Shown here: one piece after another, positions 33,231-43,515 of the stretch
Numbering within the stretch: position 1 is the first letter of the stretch
How the letters are laid out: each line of letters starts with the position of its first letter
Position numbers and translations under genes: made by a program
Assembly (NCBI GenBank): GCA_002917775.1
Contig: KZ627148.1
Span: 80,855-144,854, forward strand
Reading direction: 5' to 3'
Source of the DNA: Glaciozyma antarctica PI12
Lineage: Eukaryota; Basidiomycota; Microbotryomycetes; Kriegeriales; Camptobasidiaceae
DNA: 64,000 nucleotides
Notes under the pieces: model-generated
The model's input: the letters and a program-made list of their open reading frames with translations, nothing else
Told to the model about the DNA's origin: nothing
Databases searched by the model: none

Positions 33231-35825
33231 CTACACAGCTCCTCCTGCGGGAGTCGACGGGATGCTAGATTCACCGCTGGCTGATTGCCGAGATGGTTGA
33301 GTGGGCTCCGGCGGCGCAAGATCGGTACGGGCTTGGTGAAGTTCGCCTTCGCCGATGGTGACCTTGTAGCGAGACGATACGGTCTCGCCGAGGACTTGAC
33401 GAGGGGGAATCTTAGCGCTGGAATGATACGAAGGGAAGTCGACGAACCGGAAAGAAGGAACGTCTGCGACAACGGTCAGCGAGCTGCAGAAAGCTGAGGG
33501 TAGAGGACTCACCATGGTCGCGACGCCGAGCAAAGCGAAGGGCACTAAGAACCCTCGACCGACACTAAGGAGCAAATTCAGCTTCGTGTGAGCCTCTTTG
33601 AGGAAGAAAGCGCACGCAGTCTTGGGAGCAAAGTCGCCGTATCCGATGGCTGGAGGAAGTCAGCGAGCAGCTCCCGCAACGAGAGGAGGGTCGTACTCAT
33701 GAAGCATCTGTGGGAGAGGAAAGATGAGCGACTTCCTAAATCTCCTCTGAGAAAACCTCACATGTAACAGAAGTAGAGTGCCTCGCCGAACGTCCAGTCT
33801 GCGAGAGCACTCGGTCAGCGAGCTGCGCAGGGAACGACTAGTCGCCTACCCTCCACGAAATGGTACACCATCGCTCCGGTCTGGTGTGGTTACGCAGTCA
33901 GAAAAACAAAACCGAGTCAAAGCACCTCGACGCACCATCCACAAGGAGAGAAACAAAAGGAGCGAGACCCCAGTCTGAATCGCAAACTCCCTCCTCCGCA
34001 CGTCCTTCATCTCCTTCTTCAAATGCTGCTCCTCCATCACCAAACTTTCCATCGGGGTCCTCCCCACCCCGTGCTCAGAATCCTCCCTCCTACGTCCACC
34101 TCTACCCCCCCTCCACCACCGCTTCTTCGCCTCAGCCTCCGCCTCCCTCTTTGTCGCAAGAATCATCGCTCCCCCAGCCTCCTCCCTCCTATTCCCCGGC
34201 TCCCTCGCCCTCCGACGAAGCTCCCTCCGTTCCCGAAGCCTCCGCACCAGCGCATCCCTCCTCCTTGCGAACGACGCCTCGAAGCTTTCGATAATGGTAT
34301 CGCGCGCTACCGAGATACTGAACGCGAGGGTGATGATGCCAATTGGGTCGTAGAAGCCTGAGAAGACGCGTGCGGAGACCGTGGTGGGGGTTATGTCTGC
34401 CTGATGGGGTTAGCGGAGGAGGAGGCGCGAGGGGTGGAGACGAACCGCCCTGCAGTCGAAGTACGTTAGTAATGGAGTACGAGCGAGGGGAGTAGACGTA
34501 CGAAGCCGATGGTTGTTAGGGTGACGACGGTGAAGTCTGTGCGCGCAGTTAAAGATCGAGCTCTAGAGTGCTGGCAAGCTCCGAAAACGCACAGAGGGAG
34601 TCAATGTCTGTGAAAGCGAGTCAGTCGGGAAGGCATCGAGGATTGGAGAGCTCGCACAAGTTATTCGCGGTTCGATCAAGCGCGAAAATACGAGAGATCC
34701 GAGGCCGAGGTAGCAGAGGAACACTATCACGGCGATCAGGAGCCGAGCGTGCCTTGGTCGTCAGGCCAGATCCTGGGTGAGGAGCGACGTGAGTCCGCTT
34801 TCCGCCCTCCGCAGGCTGACTGGCGACACACCATTCTTGTTGAAGTCCTTAGTTCGCGCAAGATCGATGATGAGGGTGATGGCGCAGAAGAATGAGGTGA
34901 TAGTTGCGGCTACTGTCATCCAGTGAGCGGGTCCGTAGTCCTGCGAAGGAGCTCAGCGCGAGCGAGATCGAGCCGAGCCGAGATAGTTACGAAGGCGCCC
35001 GGATTGGAGCGTTGCACAACGCGAAAGATTATGATGGCGGTGATACTGATGAGATCTAAGGAGCTTTCGTGTTCGTCATCTGTTGCGGGCTGGTGCGCAG
35101 AACAGCCACTTACCTTGGGCGAGAAGCGCGACGATAGCAGTCCAAGTCGTACGCAACGGTGATCTCTGCGAATGATAGATAGGTGCTGTTTGGGTAGAGC
35201 TACAGTCTCGTGGAAGAACGCACTTGAAGGAACCGTAGGATCAACGCAATGTTTGCGAGGACAGCAAGCGCCATCGCAGTTCCGAGCGCGGCTCTCAGTA
35301 CTGAACAGTCGGTTAGACGACGCAGAAGCCTGCCCAAATCAAATCCTAACACCAGGGGTTTCGTTGAGTTTCAACCACGACGTTGTTCGAGGTTCGTACG
35401 AGCCACTGCGTGCAAAGTGAGGACGCCAACGCCGTAGGGGGAGGGGAGACGTACGTTTTGAGTCAATGCAGGGATCTGGGAGGCCGGGTTCAGCACGTCT
35501 CCCTGATAAGTTGTAGACCTCTTACCTCCAGCAGAATGGTGAACGGGCACAGCAGGCCGGCGACGACGGGGAGATGGCGAGTCGTGGGCTCCGGAAAGTC
35601 CTCTGGGGGACAGTCCTGCGGTACGCCCTCCTTCAAGCTCCTGCCTGCACTTGTCTTGCGCTCCTCGGCTTCTGCTGTCCGCTTCTCGTCCACGCGGCGA
35701 CGCGAGAAGAGAAGGCGGGGCGAGCGTAACGAGCAGGATGGCGTCGCTGGCGGTCTTAGCGGGAGAGGAGCAAGATCGGGAGCTGGAGAAGGATCCTGAA
35801 GGAAGGAGAGGCGGTCCAGTGGCAT
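33231..35825 (-). CDS. TOK1: Outward-rectifier two-pore potassium channel, TOK1-type
   Basis: A plasma-membrane K+ channel with eight expected TM helices and two pore loops. An acceptor CAG sits directly before the start ATG at 35825 (MPLDRLSFLQDPSPAPDLAP), implying a leader intron. TM exons run through 35.5-34.7 kb (HLPVVAGLLCPFTILLE; MTVAATITSFFCAITLII). Pore 1 reads FTVVTLTTIGF, continued by a 4-nt exon (34446-34449) to GDITPTTVSARVFSGF. Pore 2 reads CFITIGYGDFAP (33.64-33.75 kb). A long charged loop (EEAGGAMILATKREAEAEAK) lies between them. The tail after FALLGVATM is cytoplasmic and ends at 33231-33233. More than twelve introns are present. Family assignment is secure from the paired TIGFGD/TIGYGD filters. 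Confidence 0.9.
34446..34449 (-). other. 4-nt microexon inside the TOK1 selectivity filter
   Basis: GGCG lies between a 52-nt intron (34450-34501; donor GTACGT, branch ACTAAC, acceptor CTGCAG) and a 49-nt intron (34397-34445; donor GTTCGT, branch GCTAAC, acceptor GGCAG). Including it turns ...TTIGF / ACATAACC... into TTIGFGDITP, the required K+ filter. Skipping it destroys both the filter and the frame. Confidence 0.75.
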
Positions 35826-36073
35826 CTGGAGAGCAGTTGGTGCTCAGAGGAGGAGGAGGAGGGAGAAAGCTCTCGGTGCGCGAGATTCGCTCACCCCGAC
35901 GGCACTCTCAGCTGGGAATGGCTCCTTCGAGTACAGAAAGCGTAGGTAGGAGCTGTCTAACCAGATCAAGTTCGACTCCCCGTGCTCAACTGGTAGACCC
36001 AGGTGCTGAGGCGCAAGCCGCGCTGTTCGTCTTGCTTCCGCTGCTCTTCCTCCGACACTCAACCCAGAGCACC

Positions 36074-36855
36074 ATGTCCTCCGCCCTCCGCCTAGCCCGC
36101 CCGCGCCTTGCGCCTACGCGCCTGCCCCATTCCTCTCCTCTCTCGACCCGCCCTACTCCTCCCCCGAACCAGCTCGACTGGCCGACGTACCTGGCCCTTC
36201 GCCGATCTCAACGGCGGTACGGCCTCCTCGCTTCGATCCCCACCACCCTGGCTGGCTTCACGCTCGGCGCGGGACACTTTGCGAGCATCGAAGCGGAGCC
36301 TACGGACCTCATCATGGGTATCGAGCCGATTTACGCGTGAGTCGGGGTCGGAGGCGGGAGGTGAACGGCAGCTGATGAAGGTGGTGCGCAGGTATGCGGC
36401 GGCGACGTTCGCGTGTGTGGGACTGGGGTGGCTGGCGGGTCCGTTGGTCGGGAACCAGATCTGGAGGTTGACGCATCGGAAGGTGCTGGGGAGCATGGAG
36501 ACGAGGGACCGAGGTGGATTGCTCTCTGTGCGCCTGAAGAGGATGAAGTTGACGATGGTGCAGAGTTCTACAACCACATTCTCAAGAACCGGGTGGATCC
36601 TAGCAGGCAGAGCGTGAGCAACCCTGTGCCGGACTACTATTGCGAGAAGGTGCGTTCCGCCTTCGGACTACGGGAAGAGACGAGGGAGCTAACGAAGGGA
36701 GTAGGTGGGGAACCTCAAGCAGTACCGGCAATGGTGCGTTCCTCTCGCTGGGGTTGCAGTGAGGCTGGAGCTGACAACCGGAGTGCAGGCTGAGGGACCA
36801 GAGTGCGTACCGGCGGAAAGCGCAGTTTGGAGAGGGAAGCGACCAGGCATTCTAG
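36074..36855 (+). CDS. PAM17: Presequence translocase-associated motor subunit PAM17
   Basis: A mitochondrial inner-membrane component of the TIM23 import motor. It starts at 36074 (MSSALRLARPRLAPTRLPHS), a basic presequence. The conserved core follows: LDWPTYLALRRSQRRYGLLA, TM1 around TTLAGFTLGAGHFASIE, then across an intron IYAYAAATFACVGLGWLAGP (TM2) and GNQIWRLTH. The next exon reads EFYNHILKNRVDPSRQS, and the final exons give VGNLKQYRQWLRDQSAYRRK and the end SDQAF. Four introns join in phase. Length (about 200 residues) matches the family. Confidence 0.95.
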
Positions 36856-37533
36856 AGCTGCAGGTGGGACTGTTATCATCTTCGCCGCTCAGTGGACGGG
36901 GAGGCGTGGATTACTGCTCGAGATCGGCTGTGCGGGGGTCTGCTCTGCGCGAAGCTGGCTAATCGTTCTGCGTGTGCTGTTCTCAGCTGTCTCTTCCTAC
37001 TGCTTCAGATCTACTCCTCTGCCTTTTCTCATCTTCGTCGGGTCCTCGGCGTGGCCAGGCCAGCCATTCCTGAGGTCGACGTCGCAGGGGCTCGCTGCTC
37101 AATTCACTAGTCTCCTTCCGCCGTCGCGCGGGTCCCGACACTAGTCGACGAATCTTTGCCAAAAGCGCCCCCTGCTTCTTGCGCCCACGTCGACTGCTGT
37201 CTTCCCCCCTCTTGGAGAGGCTGCTCCGCATCGAACGCTGCGCCTGCTCTCTCGGGAGTTCTTCATTTTTTTCGGTACGACTGGGATCCTCCTCGAATCG
37301 TTTATTCACTCTCCTTGCGCGTAAAGGACAAGGACAGAGAGTCAGAAAGAGCAAACACACCAGAGCAGCCGTCGACTTGGCTTGGCTCGTTTCGAAACCT
37401 TGTGCTGCTTCTTCACCGCGACGCAACGCCTCTCCGCCCAGCTCACCAGACAGCACAACAGCAGCAACTACTGCCTAAGCAGCCCACCTGAGCACGCTCC
37501 TTTCGACCCGCCACGCGCAGACGCCCAGGCGCG
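36856..37533. other. Intergenic region
   Basis: Sequence downstream of PAM17 and the leader/promoter region of the CRH-type gene. No gene was recognised. Confidence 0.5.
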
Positions 37534-39930
37534 ATGAAGACCCCCGGACTTGTCCTTCCCATCGCTCCTCTCCTAGCCCTCCTCCCCCTCCTCCTCCTCT
37601 TCAGCCCCATCCAATCCACGGCCCAACAGGTCGCCGGTTCGGCCGGAACAATCACGACTGGATCTTGTGGTTGGGCATCTTTGTGTCGTGCTGATCAGCC
37701 TTGTTGCTCCGTACGTTCTCAGTGGGGGACGAGAGGGGCGGACGCTGATGCCGGCGGAATGGGATAGGAATTTGGCTTCTGTGCGAGCGGAGGCGCGTGC
37801 TTGAGTGGCTGCAACCCTTCTGGGAGTACCGATGAGGGATTCTGTGCTCCTGTTCCCGTCTGTCGGAGCAGCAACGTGAGTTCCTTCGTGCGCCGAGGTC
37901 AGGGGAGAGAGCTGATACAACCACACGATAGTACACGTTCCCAGACACGTCGAGGATCGAGATGAACCTCACCAACTACAAGGTGTGTTGAGCGATTCGA
38001 AGCGGGGCACTGCAGGAGCTGATCTCGTGCACAGGGTGACGCCGACGCCCACGACTGGACTGTCGACCACCGTGCGTACTTATCCACCCACTCCAAAGAC
38101 GGCGCTGACTTTGACTTTCTTTCAACGCAGTGGACAACGAAGTCACCTCCATCGTCCAGAACAACGAGCTCGTCCTCCTCCTCACCGAAGAAGGTGGAGG
38201 AACGCGCCTCTCCTCGACCCACAGCCTGCTGTACGGTACCGTCACGGCGAGCATGCGTACCGTTGGAGCCGTCGGAATCGTCACCGCTTTCATCACGATG
38301 GTGCGTACACAACGGGTAGCGGGAATGGGAGGGAGCTGACCTGGCTTCTGGGTGCGCAGAGTGGAGTCAAAGACGAGATCGACTTTGAGTGGACTGGCGA
38401 CGATAACGACGAGGTGCAGACGAACTTTTTCTGGCAGGGCGACCTGAATAATTGTGCGTATCGTCGTGCGGAGGACGAACAACTCGCTAACGCTGCTGTC
38501 TCTGGCAGACGAGAACGGTGGGGAAGGCGCGGCGAGGAATCGCGACACGCAGTACCACGTCTACGGCATTCTTTGGACGCCCAACCAGCTCCAGTGGTGC
38601 GTTCCGCTCTCATTCTGTCGTTCTCCCTCACGCGCTGATTCCTTCCCTCCCGCAGGACCGTCGACGGCCGAGTCATTCGCACCCTCACCAGGGCCTCAAC
38701 GCTCGACCCCAGCAGCGGGCTCTACAAGTTCCCTCAAACGCCCTCTCGCATCCAGCTCTCCGTTTGGCCCGCTGGCATTCCCGGAGCCTCTCAGGGCGTA
38801 CGTCGTTCCCTTCCTTCGCCGTTTGCAAGCTGACGCCTCGCGCAGACGGTCGATTGGGCCGGTGGAATGATCGACTGGACCGATAGGACGTACGTCTCGC
38901 AAGGATACTTTGCGGCGTACGTCCAGTGGGTAAACGTCGTTTGCGACGACACTTCGGATCTACCGTTTATCAGCGGGAACTCGACGAAGAGCAGACTGGG
39001 CAAGCGTCAGCAGACGATTAACTCGTACATCTGGGGCAGTGCGTTCTTTCTCTCGGATTTGAGGTGGAGTTGGAGCTGACGATGGGAGCAGAGAACAACA
39101 CGGAGGGACAGGTGCAGGTCATGGCGAGTGATGCGTCGACGGTCATCAACAGCGCGTCGTCGACTGGGAAGCAGAGTACGTCCTTTTTCAGCCTTCTCGT
39201 ACGCGCGACGCTGATGAGCGACGCAGTGATCCTCACCGGCAAGAAAGCAGGGACGTCAGGCAACGGATCCGTGCTGGGCGATACTGCTGTCGGCAACTGG
39301 TGGTCGAAGCTCGGTACCGCAGCTGTGAGTTGTCTTCTCCTGCCCAGATACGTCGAGGATGAAGCTGATAGCTCCTCACAGCGCGTCGGAATCATCGTCG
39401 GCTGCGTCGCCGCCTTCCTTATCCTCCTCATCCTCACTTGTACCTGCTGTACGTCCGTCCCACCCCCTCCCTCGCTCCCACTCACTCCTCCCACAGTCGC
39501 CCGCCGAAACGACAAGAAGAAGCAAGCCAAGTACGCCGCCGTCGGCGGCGCCACCACCAAGGACTCTATCCCGCTCGTCTCGTCCAAATTCACCTCCGAG
39601 AAGCCGACGGGCGCGACGCCTTCCTGGACTGCTCAGCAAGCCCGCGACTCGCCCGCCCCTCCTCGGCGCCAGCAGCAGTATGGATCGCAGGACCCATATG
39701 CTCAGCAAGACCAGTACGCGCAACGGGAACAGTACGCACAACGGGAGCAGTACGCGCAGAGGGGGCAGCAGGCTTGGGCGCCGCAGGCGCCGCAGACGCC
39801 TCAGACGCCGCAGTACAGTCCTGGGTACGGACAGTACCAGCCGCAGGAGGGGTATGGAGCGCAGTATGGTGGACAGGGCTATGGAGGGTACCAGGAGGGC
39901 GGGTATGGAGCGAGGCGAGAGAGGTATTAG
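37534..39930 (+). CDS. GH16 cell-wall transglycosylase, CRH family, with TM anchor
   Basis: Probably links chitin to beta-glucan in the cell wall. The signal peptide is MKTPGLVLPIAPLLALLPLL. A Cys-rich N-terminal segment (CGWASLCRADQPCCS; FGFCASGGACLSGC) resembles a chitin-binding module. The GH16 core has VVDNEVTSIVQNNELVLLL-type sequence, LLYGTVTASMRT, the catalytic DEIDFEWTG (about 38.38 kb), NFFWQGDLNN, YHVYGILWTPNQLQW and VDWAGGMIDW. After a Ser/Gly region comes a TM helix (RVGIIVGCVAAFLILLILTC) and a cytoplasmic tail with basic residues, then tandem QYAQREQYAQREQYAQR and Gly/Tyr/Gln-rich sequence. Twelve or so introns are present. The CRH family is usually GPI-anchored, so the TM plus long tail is notable. 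Confidence 0.88.
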
Positions 39931-40206
39931 GGTCGAGAATGGTGTATTTCTTGTTGTTCTCGAGGAGAGGCTTGAATTGCAGTACGTATTGTTTCGATAG
40001 CTTCCTGCGCGGGATTGGTATCGCTGCTCGTTCTTGAGTCGATGGTGCGAGGACTTTTGCGTCGGAGAGGAGGAAGAGCGGGCGAGCGAGCCTTCGTGGA
40101 GCTCGCTGCAGGTCCGTGTCTCTCAAACTGGCGCTCTCTCGCAGAGCTCACGAAAGTTCTTTGCACAGAAGCTACAAACGCCGCCTCAACCGATTCCCAG
40201 CACACC
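39931..40206. other. Intergenic region
   Basis: The 3' flank of the CRH-type gene up to the first family fragment. No gene was seen. Confidence 0.4.
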
Positions 40207-40518
40207 TCACCCCTCCCACCCCGCCCTCAGCTCCCCAAGCTTCTTCGCCAGGATCCGCCTCTGCAACCCCGGCAGCCCCTCCTGCTCCAAACTCTTCAGA
40301 ATGTCGACCAGAGCGTCTTCCGATGTGACGACCAGCACGACGAAGCTCTCGGTCGAGCGGAGTCCGTGCGAGTGGAAGAGCGGCGCGAAGGTCGCTAGCG
40401 AGGGGGAGAGCGAGGCGAGAATGTTGGCGAGGTCTTCAATGGAGATTGGGGAAGGCTGGAGAGTGGAGTGCGAAGTGGAGGGGGGAGGGTTGGGCTGGAG
40501 GAGCTCCCGCCGTCCCAT
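40207..40518 (-). pseudogene. C-terminal helical module of the FAR1-like family (fragment D)
   Basis: The frame reads SIEDLANILASLSPSLATFA, then FHSHGLRSTESFVVLVVTSE and ends ILAKKLGELRAGWEG. The module is complete and unbroken here (about 80 residues) and gives the clearest view of it. It has a short Ser/Pro-rich lead-in starting MGRRELLQPNPP. No zinc-finger module is directly attached: the next sequence upstream on this strand is the end of another family C-terminus at 40540. It could be a last exon or an orphan fragment. Confidence 0.55.
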
Positions 40519-40539
40519 CTCCTCCTATCCATCACCCCC

Positions 40540-40953
40540 CTACTCCCTCAACTCCTCCTGCGCCCTCTCCACTCCCGCCCTAAACGCCACCCTCTGGAAC
40601 GCCGGCATTCCTTTGAAGTCGTCAATCCCCGCGTCCAGCTCCTTGATGTACGCCTCGAGGCAGATGGGCCCGAGGCTGAGGAGGCGGACGAGGGCGGAGG
40701 AGGAGGTGAGGCCGGATGCGATAAGGAGAGGCGCGTAGGGTGGGAGTGACGAGGAGAGGTGGCGGAGGAAGGCGGTGAGGGAGGGTGGGCGGGCGGAAGG
40801 GAAGGTCGAGGACGGTGTCGAAATTGGCTGATGGCGAAGGGAGGAGCTCGCCTGGGGAGGAGCTGGAGGCGAGTAGCTGTGCGAGGGTGCGGAATCGCGC
40901 GAGGTGGAGGCGTGGGAGGAGGGATAGATAAATAGATAGATAGATATCTTCAT
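40540..40953 (-). pseudogene. C-terminal module of the FAR1-like family, second type (fragment E)
   Basis: The frame reads SLTAFLRHLSSSLPPYAPLL, IASGLTSSSALVRLLSLGP, CLEAYIKELDAGI, then MPAFQRVAFRAGVERAQEEL and stops. It is colinear with the C-terminus of copy H at 57.3-57.56 kb, including the preceding PPAPPQASSS stretch. Its upstream part runs into a TAGA simple repeat, so the rest of the gene was lost or displaced. Confidence 0.55.
40924..40948. repeat. Simple repeat (TAGA/GATA)n
   Basis: About 25 bases of imperfect TAGA repeats, at the point where similarity of fragment E to copy H ends. Confidence 0.8.
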
Positions 40954-41265
40954 TTCTAGTCATGTCGAGCTATGCCCATGTAGACCACCAGTATGTGGGA
41001 GAGACCAAAGGCGAGGAGAGGGGGGAGTACGGGGTGTGGAGCGAGTCCTATAGTGTCCAGATACTTGAAACGCAATGTAGTGTAAACAGAAATACCTCCC
41101 CCCGTCGCGCCGCCAGCTCCTAGCCCCATCCCAGCGCCGCCGCGCTCATCACCAACCATCCTCGCTCCTCCCGTCCGCCCTCATCCCTCCACTCCAATGC
41201 CCTCTCCACTCACACCTCCGAGTACCCTCCCCCGGCATACTCCTCCTGGACTGGCGCCTCCCCGC
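40954..41265. other. Spacer between family fragments
   Basis: No recognisable module. It lies between fragment E and the end of copy F. Confidence 0.3.
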
Positions 41266-43257
41266 TCAGCCCTTACCCTTTCGCACACCCTTCCCTCGCG
41301 CCTTAAGCCTCGCCTTGAGCTCCTCGTGGTACCTCGGAAAGCGACCGGTGTTGGTGACGAAAGCGAGCGTGTGAGGCACGACCTTCGGGTTGCTGAGGAG
41401 GGAGGAGAGGTCGTAGGCGTCCGGTCCGACGGCGTGGACGAGTCGGGATAGGAGCGACCCTTTAACGGTCCTGGAGCTCGCTGAGAGGAGGGCGACGAGG
41501 TGTCGCGAGGAGAAGGGTGAGGGACGTGTCGAGGAGGGGGACGAGCTGCTGGCGCTTTGTGCGAGCGACGGGACGAGGGCTGAGCTGGAGGGATGGTCCG
41601 GTGAAGGGAGGGGCTCGGGTCTTGGTGTCGCGAGCGAGCCGCTTTGGGAGACCTGTCGAAGTCGTCCCGTTCGTCGGTCGAGTCCTTACGCGAGCGCCGC
41701 TTGCCCTTGGTCTTCTCCGCCGCCTGCTCCCACCGCGGCTCCTCCGACTCCTGCTCGATCGGCGCTGGTCACAAGTAGAAATCGTTCAGCGCACGGTCGT
41801 CCTCCATGTCGTCCTGCGAAGACCGCTCATCACGGTCGACCTCCTCGTCCCTCGCCAAGTCCGACTTTGACGGATGCTGAGCTCGACCGAAATCGAAGTT
41901 GAAAGGGTCCGCTTCGTTCTGCTCGGAAGCGTCCAGCGAAGCGCCGTTCTCGCTCCCCGCGACGTCCCCCGAATCCTGCTCCCACCACTGCCCCAGCCGC
42001 TCCGCGTAATCGACCACCCTCCCCTCGCGATCGTTCTGCCGCTCTGTCTCGTCGAATTCGTCGTCTCCGAGGTCGCTCTACGCGACGTCGTACTCCTCTG
42101 GGATGTCTCCAGCGTCGCGCGTGCCAAGCGCTGCCTCCGGGCGGTCAACTTCGTCGAAGGTGCGATGCTCGGCGGGGATTTGCGACGATGCTCGTCGACG
42201 ACGCAGGGGAGGAGGAGAGGGGGAACCGAGACTGCGCTCAGAGTCGGAGAGGGACGTGAGGCTTGACGAGTACTGCGATCCTCGTTCGCCAGACTCGGCC
42301 TCGCTCGACTCCTCCTTGAACCTCCCGGTATCACCAGAGACTTCGTCGACGCTGCCCGATCCGCGATGGTTGTGCCCTCCTCGCAGGTCGGCAGCGATCC
42401 AGCGCTCGACTCCATCGACGTCATGTCGTTCTACTCGCAGCAAGAACGGACATCCGGCGCCAGAACGGTCGTGCGGGACGCACCGCAGGTCGAATCGCCT
42501 TTCCGCCATCTTTCCCTTGCGTACCGTGCTGTTAACGTGGAGCACGAAGGAGCGTTGCTGGGCGGCGGCGCAGGCATAGATTCGGAAGAGCTCGTGTGAG
42601 GGCGCCGAATAGCCGTTCGACGGGGTGGGGAAAGTGAGAGGTGGTCCCTGACGAGAGGGAATTCAGCAGCTGTCGTAAGAGGAAGGAGGGAGCGAGACCA
42701 ACCTCGGCGAGACTAGTGACTCGAGAGCGAAGCCTCAGACCGTGGTGCTGCTTGATGTACGGGAGTCGCGCCGAGATTGGCTCTGCTACCTCCTCCTGCG
42801 GCTCCTCCGCCTGCGACGACGAATCCGAGTCGACCGCGACCGTGTGGCTGAACCGCGCCGCACGAGCTTCTCGCCGAGCGCCTGCTCGTTGCTCCGCCTC
42901 CACCGTCTCCTTCAAAGCAAGGAGGACCGCCGGATCTTCCTCTGAGAGTGCGTGCGGGTGCGTGAGGCGAGAGAGGGTGATCTTGATCGTCGAAGAGTTC
43001 GAATGAGGCCGCGTAGCTTCGATACGGAACGGACAGCGGCCGTCGAGTTGCGGGCAGTTGAAGATGATCTGCTGGGCGTACCGAGTCGAGTTCTCGACAG
43101 TGAGAGAGTATCGGCGAGATACTGGAGGGCAGAGACGTTAGCCTGGGGAGAGGGACCCGCCGCGGAGGGACGCACGAGCGGCGGCGAGGACTGCAGCCTT
43201 GAAGTGAGCGTTGCTCCGCCATTCACTGCCGAGCTCTGGAAACGCCGACTCCTCCAT
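41266..43257 (-). pseudogene. FAR1-like tandem zinc-finger family, copy F (in-frame stops)
   Basis: It starts at 43257 (MEESAFPELGSEWRSNAHFK). Module 1 continues after an intron: YSLTVENSTRYAQQIIFNCP, QLDGRCPFRIEATR, TLSRLTHPHA. After a Gln/Glu linker and a second intron, module 2 reads PLTFPTPSNGYSAPSHELFR, DLRCVPHDRSGAGCPFLLRV, RWIAADLRGGHNHRG. The acidic tail ends EEYDVA and TAG (42078-42080). The same frame then continues through YAERLGQWWEQDSGDV to TGA at 41769-41771, and on through KRRSRKDSTDERDDFDRSPK. In another frame a C-terminal helical-looking segment (LLSRLVHAVGPDAYDLSSLL) ends at 41266. If translation ends at the TAG, this is a two-module protein of about 350 residues. Confidence 0.65.
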
Positions 43258-43354
43258 CGTGAAGCGGCGAGAGGAAGGGAACACGTCGCGGCGGAACTCG
43301 TGGTCTCCTCACGGGGCCCCAGCGCGGCGGAGGCCCTCCCTTTGTTCGTTAAAA

Positions 43355-43480
43355 CGTATCTCGGGGGACCACAGCATGTTTCGAGGCCAATGAGATTGAC
43401 GAGGCTAGTCCGGGAGGTAACTCGGGAGGCAATGAGGAGAGGTGCGTAGGGAGAGAGGGAGGGGGAGAGCGTAAAAGGAT
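43355..43480 (-). pseudogene. Relic of a family C-terminal module
   Basis: The frame reads TLSPSLSPYAPLLIASRVTS and SLVNLIGLE, matching the module of copy H. It lies just beyond the stop of copy G and an AT-rich stretch, so it is probably the severed C-terminus of copy G. It breaks off after about 40 residues. Confidence 0.55.
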
Positions 43481-43515
43481 ACACTCGCATGCACAAACAC
43501 CTATCTGACGAAAAC

